64,000 bases of DNA, from positions 1 through 64,000 of the forward strand of contig JAIBAN010000007.1 of the NCBI GenBank assembly GCA_019695185.1, read 5' to 3'. This stretch comes from Blastocatellia bacterium (GTDB lineage: Bacteria > Acidobacteriota > Blastocatellia > Chloracidobacteriales > Chloracidobacteriaceae). The position numbers and the translations under genes were made by a program. Under the pieces are notes generated by a model. The model was not told where the DNA came from. It did no database searches and saw only the letters and a list, made by a program, of their open reading frames with translations. Within the stretch, counting starts at the first letter, position 1, and every line of letters begins with the position of its first letter. Shown here in pieces: positions 9,650 through 18,761 of this stretch.

Positions 9650-10519
9650 TTAGTTCAGATGCTGGCGTTTGAAAAACTCAACCGCCACTTTCAAGGCCGG
9701 TTTGGGAAATTCATGGCCTCCGGGATGCAAATACGTCGCCAGTTCCAACCCTGTCGCACCCGGTTCCAAGGTCACATACCCCTGTTTGGTGGCTTTGTCC
9801 GGGTTGGTTTGCAACAACCGTCGGGCCAGCACAACACTGGCCGTTTGGCTTTGATAGGAAACCAGGGGGTCTTCCTCTCCAGCCACAATCATGATTGAGC
9901 GTGGAATACATTCAGGAATCAGCGCACCTCCTTGACCGGAGGCAGAACAAACAGCGGCTATTTCCACACCCCGTTCATGCCATAACACATTGGCAAAGCG
10001 ACCACCATTGGAATGTCCCAGCACAAACACGCGGTTGGGGTCAATCCGGGCTCCGGCTTCAACTCCAGCCAAAGCTGCGTCAAAGAACTTGATATCACGG
10101 TCGTTCAGTTCGCCTGGGTCTTTTTGCCAGCCGTTTTTACTGCCGTCCGGGTCGGTAATTCCTTCAACTCCCGGAATACCTTGCATATAGACGACCACCG
10201 CTTCCGGCCAGAGCAGATGAATCTGGAATTTTTTGGCGGCGTTTTTGGCAGTTCCGCCATGTCCGTGAAAGACGAAAACCAAGGGAGCCCCGGATTCCGG
10301 GGCCGGGTTTGCATTGGGATAAATCAAGGCGGTTCGCTTGACGCCTTCGATATTGAAAGCCTGTTCAAGCGGCTGAACGGCAGCCACAGGGTCACCCTGA
10401 AACGACTGCTGCAAGCGCGCCCGTCGGGCAGCCTGAGCCTGGGAAAAGATTGGCCAACCGACCGACAAAATCATTATCATCAAACCAAAGACTGAAGGTA
10501 CGCTGAATATTTTTTTCAT
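9650..10519 (-). CDS. Secreted PHB-depolymerase-like (LpqC family) esterase
   Basis: A 289-residue alpha/beta hydrolase with a signal peptide (about 1-30, ending FSQAQA). The oxyanion region FVFHGHGG lies at about 82-89, the nucleophile elbow GHSNGG puts the catalytic serine at S170, and a likely catalytic histidine is in HPGGHEFP near 272. The order of motifs matches the LpqC/poly(3-hydroxybutyrate) depolymerase-like esterases, which also include feruloyl and acetyl-xylan esterases. The true substrate cannot be told from the sequence. The ATG is preceded by TGAGGAAT. It stands alone, with about 300 bases of non-coding sequence on each side. Confidence 0.88.
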   Translation of the reverse strand: MKKIFSVPSVFGLMIMILSVGWPIFSQAQAARRARLQQSFQGDPVAAVQPLEQAFNIEGVKRTALIYPNANPAPESGAPLVFVFHGHGGTAKNAAKKFQIHLLWPEAVVVYMQGIPGVEGITDPDGSKNGWQKDPGELNDRDIKFFDAALAGVEAGARIDPNRVFVLGHSNGGRFANVLWHERGVEIAAVCSASGQGGALIPECIPRSIMIVAGEEDPLVSYQSQTASVVLARRLLQTNPDKATKQGYVTLEPGATGLELATYLHPGGHEFPKPALKVAVEFFKRQHLN

Positions 10520-10838
10520 AAATGGGATTCCTCAATTCCTGTTTGGTATTTTCTTGTTTTCAAATCTGGTATTGGCATCCATCGGAATAAACACTCTAAA
10601 CACCTGAAGACAAACGTCTTTACCCGTGCCAAGAGGTTTATTCGAGCCGGTTTGTCTGGCCCTATAGAGCAAACCTGCCAACAAAAAGTCTGAAGAAAAT
10701 GCTTTTTACCGAAAGGAAACCCGCCAAGTTGGCTTGTTCGATCTTCAATTTTTCGTATAACTATGACGCAACACAGCATTCCAAACACCCACTGCCGTCA
10801 CTGGCAACGTTTGCTGTGATTCAAAACAAATCAAACCA
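10520..10838. other. Divergent intergenic region
   Basis: This 319-nt region separates the minus-strand esterase from the plus-strand dehydrogenase, so both promoters should lie here. A minus-strand open frame at 10516-10788 has no family features, overlaps the esterase start and looks like chance. Apart from the candidate promoter listed separately I see no structured element. Confidence 0.5.
10734..10761 (+). promoter_or_regulatory. Candidate sigma70 promoter for the dehydrogenase gene
   Basis: TTGTTC at 10734-10739 and TATAAC at 10756-10761 are separated by 16 nt, giving a leader of about 70 nt before the ATG at 10839. The match to TTGACA/TATAAT is partial, so this is tentative. Confidence 0.35.
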
Positions 10839-11804
10839 ATGAGAGCATTACAATTTCTTCCTCCCGCACTCACTCTGGTGGACGTGTCTCCGCCTGATAT
10901 TCCGCATGAAGCGCTTATCCGCGTTCACCGCGCTGGAATCTGCGCTACGGATATTGCCATTACCCACGGCTACGCGGGGTATTCCGGGACGCTGGGCCAC
11001 GAATTCGTGGGCACGGTCGAGCGTTGTCCCGATGCCAATTGGATTGGCAAACGTGTGGTTGGCGAAATCAATATCGGCTGCGGGGCATGTCGCCGGTGTG
11101 ACCAGGGTGACCCGCGCCATTGTCCGTTTCGGCAGGTCCTGGGCATCAGGGAACGCAATGGGGCCATGGCTGAATTCGTGTCACTTCCCATCAGAAATCT
11201 GCATCTGGTCCCGGATGGGATAACTGACCGGCAGGCAGTCTTTCTGGAGCCGCTGGCGGCAGCCTGTCATGTCCTTGACCACCACCTGCTCTCACCTGAA
11301 ATGCGGATTTTTATTTTGGGTGACGGGAAATTGGCCCAACTGATTGGACGCGCGTTGCAAGCCCAAGGGTTTCAACCAACTTTAGTGGGGAGGCACCCGG
11401 CCAAACTGGCTTTGGCAAAAGCCGCCGGGATCCGGACCAGCTTGCTGACGGAAGTGGAAACCGACCTTGCGCTCCGGCGCTCGGTTGATGCTGTCATTGA
11501 GGCAACGGGACGCAACGCCGGCATTTCCCTGGCCCTTGATTTGGTTTCCCCCTGCGGAATCGTAATTCTCAAATCCACCTTTCACGAAGCCTGGAACCTT
11601 GTGCCCCAGAAAATCGTGGTCCCCGAAGTTACGCTGGTCGGTTCCCGTTGCGGAAAAATGGAAGCTGCGCTGGATTTGTTTTCCACCGGTCGAATTGAAG
11701 TTGATTCTCTTGTCAGTGCTGAATTTTCTTTCACTGACGCCCTTTTGGCCTTTGCCGCAGCCCAGGACTCACAGGCACTCAAGGTTCAGCTTGTCATGAA
11801 CTAA
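10839..11804 (+). CDS. Zinc-type medium-chain alcohol dehydrogenase-like oxidoreductase
   Basis: A 321-residue MDR-family protein. The GroES-like catalytic domain carries C35 (GICATD) and the GHE motif at 53-55 for the catalytic zinc. Four cysteines (C81, C84, C87, C95) are in the classic spacing for the structural zinc. The second half is a Rossmann domain starting near MRIFILGDGKLAQL, with G-D-G-x-L-A replacing the usual GxGxxG. The family oxidises secondary alcohols or polyols (threonine, sorbitol and similar) with NAD(P); the substrate is not predictable. It is slightly shorter than the usual 340-360 residues. It stands alone, and its 3' end faces nrdD across a heptamer element. Confidence 0.87.
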   Translation: MRALQFLPPALTLVDVSPPDIPHEALIRVHRAGICATDIAITHGYAGYSGTLGHEFVGTVERCPDANWIGKRVVGEINIGCGACRRCDQGDPRHCPFRQVLGIRERNGAMAEFVSLPIRNLHLVPDGITDRQAVFLEPLAAACHVLDHHLLSPEMRIFILGDGKLAQLIGRALQAQGFQPTLVGRHPAKLALAKAAGIRTSLLTEVETDLALRRSVDAVIEATGRNAGISLALDLVSPCGIVILKSTFHEAWNLVPQKIVVPEVTLVGSRCGKMEAALDLFSTGRIEVDSLVSAEFSFTDALLAFAAAQDSQALKVQLVMN

Positions 11805-11813
11805 CCCAAAAGA

Positions 11814-11950
11814 AGGACTGAGGACTGAGGACTGAGGACTGAGTTTTTCAAAGGCCATAGCGGAAGCAAACTTGCCAAACCTGGCTTGTTCCTGCTCGAC
11901 CCTCAGTCCTCAGTCCTCAGTCCTCAGTCCTGGATTGTGTCCTCAGTCTG
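11814..11950. repeat. TCAGTCC heptamer element, copy A of a conserved-core pair
   Basis: The left arm is four GGACTGA units, followed by a 57-nt core (11844-11900, from TTTTTCAAAG to CCTGCTCGAC). The right arm is TCAGTCC units with a CTGGATTGTGTCCTCAG submotif, ending at the nrdD stop codon. The core matches the reverse complement of the core at 35986-36041 with about nine mismatches in 57 positions, counted by eye. It sits between two converging genes. Confidence 0.88.
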
Positions 11951-11952
11951 GC

Positions 11953-14091
11953 CTAGTCTGTGAGACTTTCCCGATTGCGGGCGGCAAGTTCGGTGAGCAT
12001 GCTGCGTGACCACCCGGAAGTCCGGCTGTAGCGGTCGGCAGCCTGAGCGATACCATCCACCTGAGTTGAACCACAGGCTTCACACGACTGACTCAATCCG
12101 TGGGTAACAGCCTTGCAGCTCAAGCAAATGGTGAATTCCGGCGAGAACAATAACCCAATGGTTTGGGATTGGTAAAAAGCACGGGAAATAAAAACTGAGA
12201 CACTGCCAGCCGAGGCTGGTTCTTTCCCCATGCGGATGTCGCTCCCGGCATTGAACAGGTGTTGCCCTTGCAGTTCGCCCTCGACCCGGACCCGCTCCAA
12301 CGCGGAAACCCTGGCGGCAGAACTGAGTTTGATACCGTTGGTGTAATAGACTTCCCCGGTTTGTCGGTTTCCCTGTAAAACTCCAGCGGATTCTTCCGAA
12401 AAGAACTGCAAATCGGTTTTGGCAAGGCGAAAGGGCGGCCCCTCGGCGGCTGATTCGGCCAGTACAAAGCGGGTTTTGTGCCGGGAAGTCAACCGGGCGG
12501 CTTCTCCTGCCAGGTGATTGATGACTTTGCTGCCAAAATCCCGTGCTTCGGCAGATTCATGCAATTGATGTCCGGTCACGGCTGCCACCAGTTCATTGAG
12601 CCCGATTGGACAAATCCAGTGAATGGTGCGGCTTAACCGAAGAAACGGACTTCCGTGCCGCCGCATGGCGAGCAGTGCCAACGGACCTTGTTCCCCCAGG
12701 GCCATCAGTTTTTCGATAAAAATCCGTTTTTCCAGATGCGCCTGGGCAGCGACATCCATCAACCGGGTCAGTTCCTCAAAAATGGCCAAGTGGTTGGTTG
12801 CTCCGGCGCGATAGGCAGCACGGGGTAAATTCAGCGACACCGCCTGGAAAACCGCCGTACACCATTCCGTGCTTTCCGCCTTGGCCAGCGACCCTTCCAA
12901 CGGCAGGCCATAGCGCCGGTAAAAACTGGTGGATTCATCCCGGTCAAAAACAAAATGGACCCCGCCCCGCCCGGTGGCCACTTGACTCACCAGGTCCAAC
13001 AACCCTTTGTAGCCCGGACTTTCCGAAAAATGATGCGTGATATGCAGAACCGGGCGGGCTCCGGTAAAGGGCACCTGCTGGCCGTCACCTTCCAAATAGG
13101 CTTCAAAAATCGCCCGCAACAGCGTGCGGGCCGGTTCGGTATAGTCCCGGTATGGTTTGCCGGTTGGCTCACCGCCCGGTCCGATGGCAATCCGGTCTTT
13201 GAGATACGCTGGTACATCCCAGTCCAAATGGAGTGTGCAGGTCAACATCTGGCCCCCGCGTGCCAGCGAGGGTGAGGAAAGCTCAAAAATGAGACTTTGT
13301 GCCAGTTGTTGAATTTCCTTGGGGTCCAGTGCTTCAACATACGGAGCCAGACAGTAATTGACCGCATCCCACTCAACCGGCCCGCTGGTGTAACTTTGCA
13401 GGGCAGCGGAAAATTTGACGAGGTGGGCCACCAGCACTTCGGGATGTTTCGCCGGACGCCAGTTGGCAAACCGGTGCGGCGTGGTAAACCCGTAGCGTTT
13501 GATGGTGTCCAGGCTTTGGGTAATCGAATAGGGCCGGTCCACTGCGCCCAGGTCCTGAATGTAAATGTCGCCTACCAGATGGGCCTTGGCCACCGGGTCT
13601 GAAAAGACCGACAAAATGGCATATTCGCGCTTGATGGCCTCAGCCAGCAACAGGCTGGTTCCTTCCGGCCCCAGAGCATACACTGAGGTTTCGCGGCGAG
13701 CCTGATGTATCACCCGGTCCACGTCATAGAGTGGTACTCCCAGGCGTGAATGGGCGCGAAATTCCTTTTCCAGTCCATGCTCAATCAATTTGGCATCAAC
13801 CAGACTGCGAATCAGCGAGGAACTCAACCGGGAAACTCCCGATTTGCGGACCATCGCCTGAATCTCAAGGCTGATTTGACCTGCCAGTTCAACGCTCATG
13901 CCCGTCTCGCGGATAAGAGCGTCAATAATCCGCTGACGGTCAAAATGGGTGATATGTTCGTCAGAGCGCCGCACCAGCAAATCAGGCTCCGGTGAAGTGA
14001 CCGCAATGGCCTCGGCGGGTGATTCGGACTCATTGGTTGAGTCGAGAATTTCGTCTTCTCGTTGGAGGTTTGTCACGCCTATAGGTCCCAT
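11953..14091 (-). CDS. nrdD: Anaerobic (class III) ribonucleoside-triphosphate reductase-like protein with ATP cone
   Basis: A 712-residue protein. Residues about 35-130 form an ATP-cone allosteric domain. The body carries NrdD-type signatures, such as the ARGGQ segment followed by a beta strand ending in LHLDWDVP. The C-terminus has a two-CxxC zinc site (CLSC and CEAC) and then RTSGW, where G693 is the expected glycyl-radical residue of the RVxGY motif. The segment after the glycine is divergent and shorter than in the E. coli enzyme. The family reduces ribonucleotides to deoxyribonucleotides without oxygen and needs the radical-SAM activase NrdG. No nrdG lies in this window. Confidence 0.82.
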   Translation of the reverse strand: MGPIGVTNLQREDEILDSTNESESPAEAIAVTSPEPDLLVRRSDEHITHFDRQRIIDALIRETGMSVELAGQISLEIQAMVRKSGVSRLSSSLIRSLVDAKLIEHGLEKEFRAHSRLGVPLYDVDRVIHQARRETSVYALGPEGTSLLLAEAIKREYAILSVFSDPVAKAHLVGDIYIQDLGAVDRPYSITQSLDTIKRYGFTTPHRFANWRPAKHPEVLVAHLVKFSAALQSYTSGPVEWDAVNYCLAPYVEALDPKEIQQLAQSLIFELSSPSLARGGQMLTCTLHLDWDVPAYLKDRIAIGPGGEPTGKPYRDYTEPARTLLRAIFEAYLEGDGQQVPFTGARPVLHITHHFSESPGYKGLLDLVSQVATGRGGVHFVFDRDESTSFYRRYGLPLEGSLAKAESTEWCTAVFQAVSLNLPRAAYRAGATNHLAIFEELTRLMDVAAQAHLEKRIFIEKLMALGEQGPLALLAMRRHGSPFLRLSRTIHWICPIGLNELVAAVTGHQLHESAEARDFGSKVINHLAGEAARLTSRHKTRFVLAESAAEGPPFRLAKTDLQFFSEESAGVLQGNRQTGEVYYTNGIKLSSAARVSALERVRVEGELQGQHLFNAGSDIRMGKEPASAGSVSVFISRAFYQSQTIGLLFSPEFTICLSCKAVTHGLSQSCEACGSTQVDGIAQAADRYSRTSGWSRSMLTELAARNRESLTD

Positions 14092-14411
14092 TTCTGGAAA
14101 ATCGTGAAATCAACGACGCATGCCGACAAAGTGAAGGGATTTGAATTTCGTCCAAAATAGCTGTAGCAGCCTGATGTGAAGGAACTTTGTCTGGACAAAT
14201 GCGCCGCCAGCATACCATAGTTTGCCCAGCCTCAAAAATATTGGATGTTTTCATTTGCGATTTGCCATTTGCAAACGGACAGGGTTCAGTGTGAATTTTT
14301 TTCCTGAAACAAAAATCTGATTGCCAACGTGAAAACTGATTTGTCCCTTCAAACACTGGCAAATCGCAAATCGCAAATCGCAAATGTTTTGATTGTCTTT
14401 CCTGAACTCTT
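14092..14411. other. Divergent intergenic region before TMEM14-like gene
   Basis: This 320-nt gap holds the nrdD upstream region (14092-14250) and the GCAAATC repeat element listed separately. No small gene, tRNA or clear promoter is seen. Confidence 0.5.
14251..14386. repeat. GCAAATC heptamer element
   Basis: The left arm is CATTTGCGATTTGCCATTTG (14251-14272) and the right arm is GCAAATCGCAAATCGCAAAT (from 14359), an inverted pair about 85 nt apart. It ends about 25 bases before the ATG of the TMEM14-like gene, so it would lie in that gene's leader or promoter region. Confidence 0.85.
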
Positions 14412-14726
14412 ATGTTTCTTGCTTACTGGACGATTTGTTACGGTATTTTGGTGCTGCTTGGCGGCGTGATGGGTTATGTCAGCAAAAAAAGCATGCCTTC
14501 CCTGATTGCCGGTGCCGCTTTTGGCCTGGCTCTCATTGGAAGCGGTTTCCTGACCTTTCAGCAACGCTTTTTCGGCATGGTGGCAGCCTTGGTGCTAACC
14601 TTGCTGCTGACAGTTTTCTTTGGAATCCGCCTCAAAAAAACCGGGAAATTCATGCCCGCCGGCATGGTTCTGCTGCTCAGTCTGGTCACCCTGGTTTTAC
14701 TGGGTATGGGATTTATGCAGGGCTGA
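14412..14726 (+). CDS. Small TMEM14/UPF0136-like membrane protein
   Basis: A 104-residue, strongly hydrophobic protein with four predicted membrane segments (roughly 4-22, 28-48, 54-72 and 80-100). Glycine-rich stretches such as GGVMGYVSKKSMPSLIAG are the hallmark of the TMEM14/UPF0136 family, which also occurs in cyanobacteria, chlamydiae and eukaryotic organelles. The bacterial function is not established. Its last 30 bases overlap the 3' end of the convergent hybrid kinase gene, so the two transcripts would be complementary there. Confidence 0.8.
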   Translation: MFLAYWTICYGILVLLGGVMGYVSKKSMPSLIAGAAFGLALIGSGFLTFQQRFFGMVAALVLTLLLTVFFGIRLKKTGKFMPAGMVLLLSLVTLVLLGMGFMQG

Positions 14727-17700
14727 CAAGGCGTCGAGTAGCTGGCTCAGGGTTTCATATTTGACCGGCTTTCCCAAAAAATCATCTATGCCGGCAGCAA
14801 AAAAGTTTTCCCGGTCCTCAGCCAACACACTTGCCGTCAGGGCGACAATGTGGGGACGGTATCCCCGCTCCGATTCGTTTGCCCGAATCCGGCGGGTGGC
14901 TTCGACTCCATCCATTTCGGGCATTTGCAGGTCCATCAAAATCAAGTCATAACGATGCCGCTGGACAAACTCCAGCACTTCCAGCCCATTATTTACAATG
15001 TCGGCCTGATATCCCAGCTTGCGCAGCATCAGGCTCGTCACCTTTTGATTGACCGGGTGGTCTTCCGCCAAAAGGATTTTCAGAGGTGAAACCAGAGCTG
15101 TGTTTGGTTTTATTGCAATGGAAACCGGTGAACCAGACTTGGCCGGGTGCGGGTCAAACCATTCGGCTTGAAAGCGAAAGTAAAAGGTGGAGCCCTGCCC
15201 CTCGCTGCTTTTCACTTCCAGTGTGCCTCCCATTTTTTCCGCCAGCCGGCGACTGATGGTCAGCCCCAGTCCGGTCCCCCCATATTTGCGGGTCATGGAG
15301 GAATCCCCCTGACTGAAAGGCTTGAACAACCGCTCAAGCGCCTGCGGAGAGATGCCAATCCCTGTATCTGCCACTGCAATTTCAAGCCCGACTGCGGAGG
15401 TGCCGGTTGTGGTTGCGGCCACCGAAACCACAATTTTTCCCGTGGCCGTAAATTTGACCGCATTCCCCATCAAATTGAGCAGGATTTGCCGAATCCGCTG
15501 ACTGTCACCCAGAATCGCATCGGGCACAGTTGGTCCGACATGTGCCAATAACGTCAGATTTTTTTGCTGCACTTGAATGGAAAACAGGCTCACCACCTCC
15601 TCAGCCAGTTCCTTGAGCGAAAACGGGGTTTTCTCAAGCTCCATCATGCCAGCTTCGATCTTGGAAAAATCGAGAATATCGTTGATGACTGAAAGCAGCG
15701 ATTCCCCCGCTGTTTTGATGGTTTGAGCCGCGTCAGCCTGTTCAGCATTCAAGTCCGTCATGTGCAGCACACTGGTCATGCCGATGACGGCACTGAGCGG
15801 TGTCCGGAGCTCATGGCTCATATTGGCCAGGAATTCACTCTTGGCCCGGTTAGCCTGTTCGGCCTCAGCCCGCGAAGACTGCGCCTCCTGTTCCGACAAA
15901 CGGAGTTCCTGGACCAGTTTCTCCAATTGAGTTGCTTTTTCCACCAGCAGTTTTTCCGACTCAGCCAGCTTGCGGGTACGTTCCCGGACTTTTTCCTCGA
16001 GCAGCCGGTTACGCTGGCGAAACGATTTCATCCGGGCTTGAAAAAAGAAGTACAAACCCCAGCCACTCAGGCTGATATACCCGACAATCGCCCACCACGA
16101 GACCCAGGGAGCCCGCCGAATCCGAAAGGTAACCCGGCGCGTGGCGGTTGGCTGGCCATAAACATTGTGCGCCCGGACCCAAAAGGTATAAACCCCGGCA
16201 GAAAGACCAGTGTATTTTTGGGTTGCCGCGTGGGTCCATTCCACCGTTGGCTGCAACCCTTCAAGCTGGGTTTCAAACCGGGTACTGGCTTCCCGAAAAA
16301 AATAGGGAAACGCATATTCCACCACAATCGTGTTCTGGTCAGAGGGCAGGTCAAAAAACGTTTGAGTGGCTGAAACCGGGGCTCCGTTGACCAGCACCCG
16401 CTCAATGAAAAGGTCGGCTTGCAACGTTGGAACCTCATCCACCGGTGATAAACAGGCAGCCCCATCCGACGTTCCGACCCAAATCCTGCCGCGCCCGTCA
16501 CAGGCGCTGCCCCAATGTGAGGTGGAACTGCTGGGCAACCCGTCCTGTGTGGTAAACGTGTAAGCCCCAATGGGGTTTTCAGTGCCCGCAGCAAACCGAA
16601 GCTGCGTCACCCCCTGGTTGGTTCCGACATACAACCGTCCCTGCCGGTCCTCGGTCAGATTCAACACCATATTGTTGGGCAAGGCCGGATTTGTGGTATC
16701 CGACAACACCAGCCACGGTGTGGCGGGAGCAGTCAAATCAATCCGTGCCAACCCAAAGTCGGTTCCGACCCACAGATAGGGTTTTCCGTTGTAAGTGGAT
16801 TCGTGCAAACAATTAACCCAATTGTTGGGAAGAGATGAATTGGAAATGTGATAGGTCTCCCACCGATTGCGCGTATGCCGGGCCAGGCCGTTCCGGGTGC
16901 CAATCCACAGTGACCATTCCCCATCGGCCCAGGATTCCTGCAAAGCATAAATGGAATCATCCGGCAGGCCGGAATTGCGGCGGGTGTAGGTGTCCCACTT
17001 TCCGTTTTGATAAAAAGCCAGCCCGCCACGGGTTCCAACGGCAATGCCGGTCATTTCCCCCACGGTAATTTTCGCCAGGCGCAGAATTTGGGCGTTGGGC
17101 AAAGGGGAATTCTCCGGCGTCAGAACTTTCCAGCTCTTTCCGGTCAGAATTCCCAGCCCGTTTTCGGTGGCCACCCAATAACTGGTCTGCCCCTTGGGCT
17201 CATTGACACAGAGCAGGTCGTTCATGCTGTCATTGGGCAATCCGGAATTTTTGGTCGTAAAGGTTTCCCAGACCCCGTTTTTGAAATGGCTGAGGCCGGA
17301 ATATTCAGTCCCAAACCACATTTCAGGGGTTTCAGGCGGTCCGGTCTCCTTGATGAGAAACACTTCATTGTCGCCGAGCGGAGAATTTTCCTGGTTGACG
17401 GTTTCCCACAAACCGGACTGATACCGCAACAAGCCTTTTCCGGTCCCAATCCACAAAATATTGTTCTGATTGGCAACGTTTGACTGCAAACAACGCACCG
17501 GCGCATTGAGCGTCGGGGTATTCGCTTTTGTGTAGCTGGTCCAGGCTCCCTTGCTCCAGCACAATAAACCGCCGGCGGTCCCGACCCAGGTTTCCACCAG
17601 ACCGCCCACACGGGTCTCGGCAAAAGAAGAAACATGATTATTCGGCAAGGAGGAATTCCCCATAGTCAGGACTTCCCATGTGCTTTCGCCGGTTGCCTTT

Positions 17701-18530
17701 TCCTGGTGCAAGCGGGCCATCCCGCTCTCCAGGGTTCCGACCCAGATGGTCCGGGTGGCTTCCGCTTCAGTCACCCACAAAGCTGAAATCATATTGGAAG
17801 GAAGCGGCGTGGTCACGGTCGAAAAGCTCTGCCACCGGTCGTTTTGGAACCAGGCCACGCCTTTTTGAGTGCCAACCCAAATTTCATCCGCCCCTGGGGT
17901 CCGTGAGGCGGCCAGACACGTGATGATATCTCCGGGCAAACCGGAGTTTTGCGGAGTAAACCAAGTCCAGGCACCGTGACGCAGTCGCCCCAACCCAGCC
18001 GCAGTGCCCACCCAGAGCGTGGTTTGCAGGCCGGTTCCCGTCAACAACAGGCTGGAAATCTCGTCACTAAGCAGTTGACCGGTTGCCTTCTGAAACGTGG
18101 CCCATTCACCTGAAGGAGACAACCGGTGCAATCCGGCATTGCTGGCAAACCAGAGATTTCCGTCAGAGTCGCACACACCAGCATTCACATAATTGGATTC
18201 GCGGCGGTTGGGCAGCGACAGGGATTTCCAGACGTGTCCGTTATAGACGGCAACGCCTTCCTGAGTTCCCGCCCATAATCGGTGATGGTTGTCGAACGTA
18301 AGGCTCTGAATGTAGTTCTGGGGCAAAAACATCGTATCGTCAAACCGGTGAAACCATAAACTGCCTTGCGGGTACAGCCTGGTGTCCGGAGTTTGCCCGG
18401 AGTTTGCCGCGCTGGTTTGGGGATTGCCGGAAGCCGGTTGCTTGGTCCCACCGGAAACACTTCCAGCCAGCAGGCAGCAGCCCGTTGTCAAACTTACCAA
18501 CAACCGGAAGATCAGTTTCAGCAGGCACAT
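14697..18530 (-). CDS. Hybrid two-component sensor kinase with periplasmic propeller and receiver domain
   Basis: About 1277 residues. A signal peptide (about 1-27) leads into a two-component-regulator propeller (about 45-690, repeats of the type L-W-x-G-T-x-x-G-L). A Y_Y_Y domain (about 700-775), a transmembrane helix (about 785-805) and a coiled coil (about 810-880) follow. Then come a HisKA domain with SHELRTP, a HATPase domain with NLMGNAVKFT, DTGIGI and GGTGLGLTI, and a C-terminal receiver with phospho-acceptor Asp in LILMDLQMPEMDG. This is the periplasmic ligand-sensing architecture known from polysaccharide-responsive hybrid systems, although no DNA-binding domain is fused here. The frame continues to a TTG at 18575; the ATG at 18530 is where the signal peptide begins. 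Confidence 0.93.
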   Translation of the reverse strand: MCLLKLIFRLLVSLTTGCCLLAGSVSGGTKQPASGNPQTSAANSGQTPDTRLYPQGSLWFHRFDDTMFLPQNYIQSLTFDNHHRLWAGTQEGVAVYNGHVWKSLSLPNRRESNYVNAGVCDSDGNLWFASNAGLHRLSPSGEWATFQKATGQLLSDEISSLLLTGTGLQTTLWVGTAAGLGRLRHGAWTWFTPQNSGLPGDIITCLAASRTPGADEIWVGTQKGVAWFQNDRWQSFSTVTTPLPSNMISALWVTEAEATRTIWVGTLESGMARLHQEKATGESTWEVLTMGNSSLPNNHVSSFAETRVGGLVETWVGTAGGLLCWSKGAWTSYTKANTPTLNAPVRCLQSNVANQNNILWIGTGKGLLRYQSGLWETVNQENSPLGDNEVFLIKETGPPETPEMWFGTEYSGLSHFKNGVWETFTTKNSGLPNDSMNDLLCVNEPKGQTSYWVATENGLGILTGKSWKVLTPENSPLPNAQILRLAKITVGEMTGIAVGTRGGLAFYQNGKWDTYTRRNSGLPDDSIYALQESWADGEWSLWIGTRNGLARHTRNRWETYHISNSSLPNNWVNCLHESTYNGKPYLWVGTDFGLARIDLTAPATPWLVLSDTTNPALPNNMVLNLTEDRQGRLYVGTNQGVTQLRFAAGTENPIGAYTFTTQDGLPSSSTSHWGSACDGRGRIWVGTSDGAACLSPVDEVPTLQADLFIERVLVNGAPVSATQTFFDLPSDQNTIVVEYAFPYFFREASTRFETQLEGLQPTVEWTHAATQKYTGLSAGVYTFWVRAHNVYGQPTATRRVTFRIRRAPWVSWWAIVGYISLSGWGLYFFFQARMKSFRQRNRLLEEKVRERTRKLAESEKLLVEKATQLEKLVQELRLSEQEAQSSRAEAEQANRAKSEFLANMSHELRTPLSAVIGMTSVLHMTDLNAEQADAAQTIKTAGESLLSVINDILDFSKIEAGMMELEKTPFSLKELAEEVVSLFSIQVQQKNLTLLAHVGPTVPDAILGDSQRIRQILLNLMGNAVKFTATGKIVVSVAATTTGTSAVGLEIAVADTGIGISPQALERLFKPFSQGDSSMTRKYGGTGLGLTISRRLAEKMGGTLEVKSSEGQGSTFYFRFQAEWFDPHPAKSGSPVSIAIKPNTALVSPLKILLAEDHPVNQKVTSLMLRKLGYQADIVNNGLEVLEFVQRHRYDLILMDLQMPEMDGVEATRRIRANESERGYRPHIVALTASVLAEDRENFFAAGIDDFLGKPVKYETLSQLLDALSALHKSHTQ

Positions 18531-18761
18531 AGCCAGGGAAAAGGAGAATCGAGGGAAATGTAGTGCGTCAGCCAAACCGGCTCGCGGGAAACAACCGCCT
18601 TACCGTATCCGGCAATTCTTGTGAAATTATGGTGAAGGGAAAGTTCCCGGCAACGTTAAAGTTATTCTATTTTTGGCGTGGGGAACCAGCTAAGATCGAA
18701 AAACCTGAAAAATTCCCAGGCACAAACACCGGAACTCGTTTGGGTGAAGGAAACAAACGTC

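Noticed and set aside
10516-10788. 90-aa minus-strand frame upstream of the esterase gene
   Set aside because: No family features and no ribosome site; it overlaps the esterase start and a probable promoter region.
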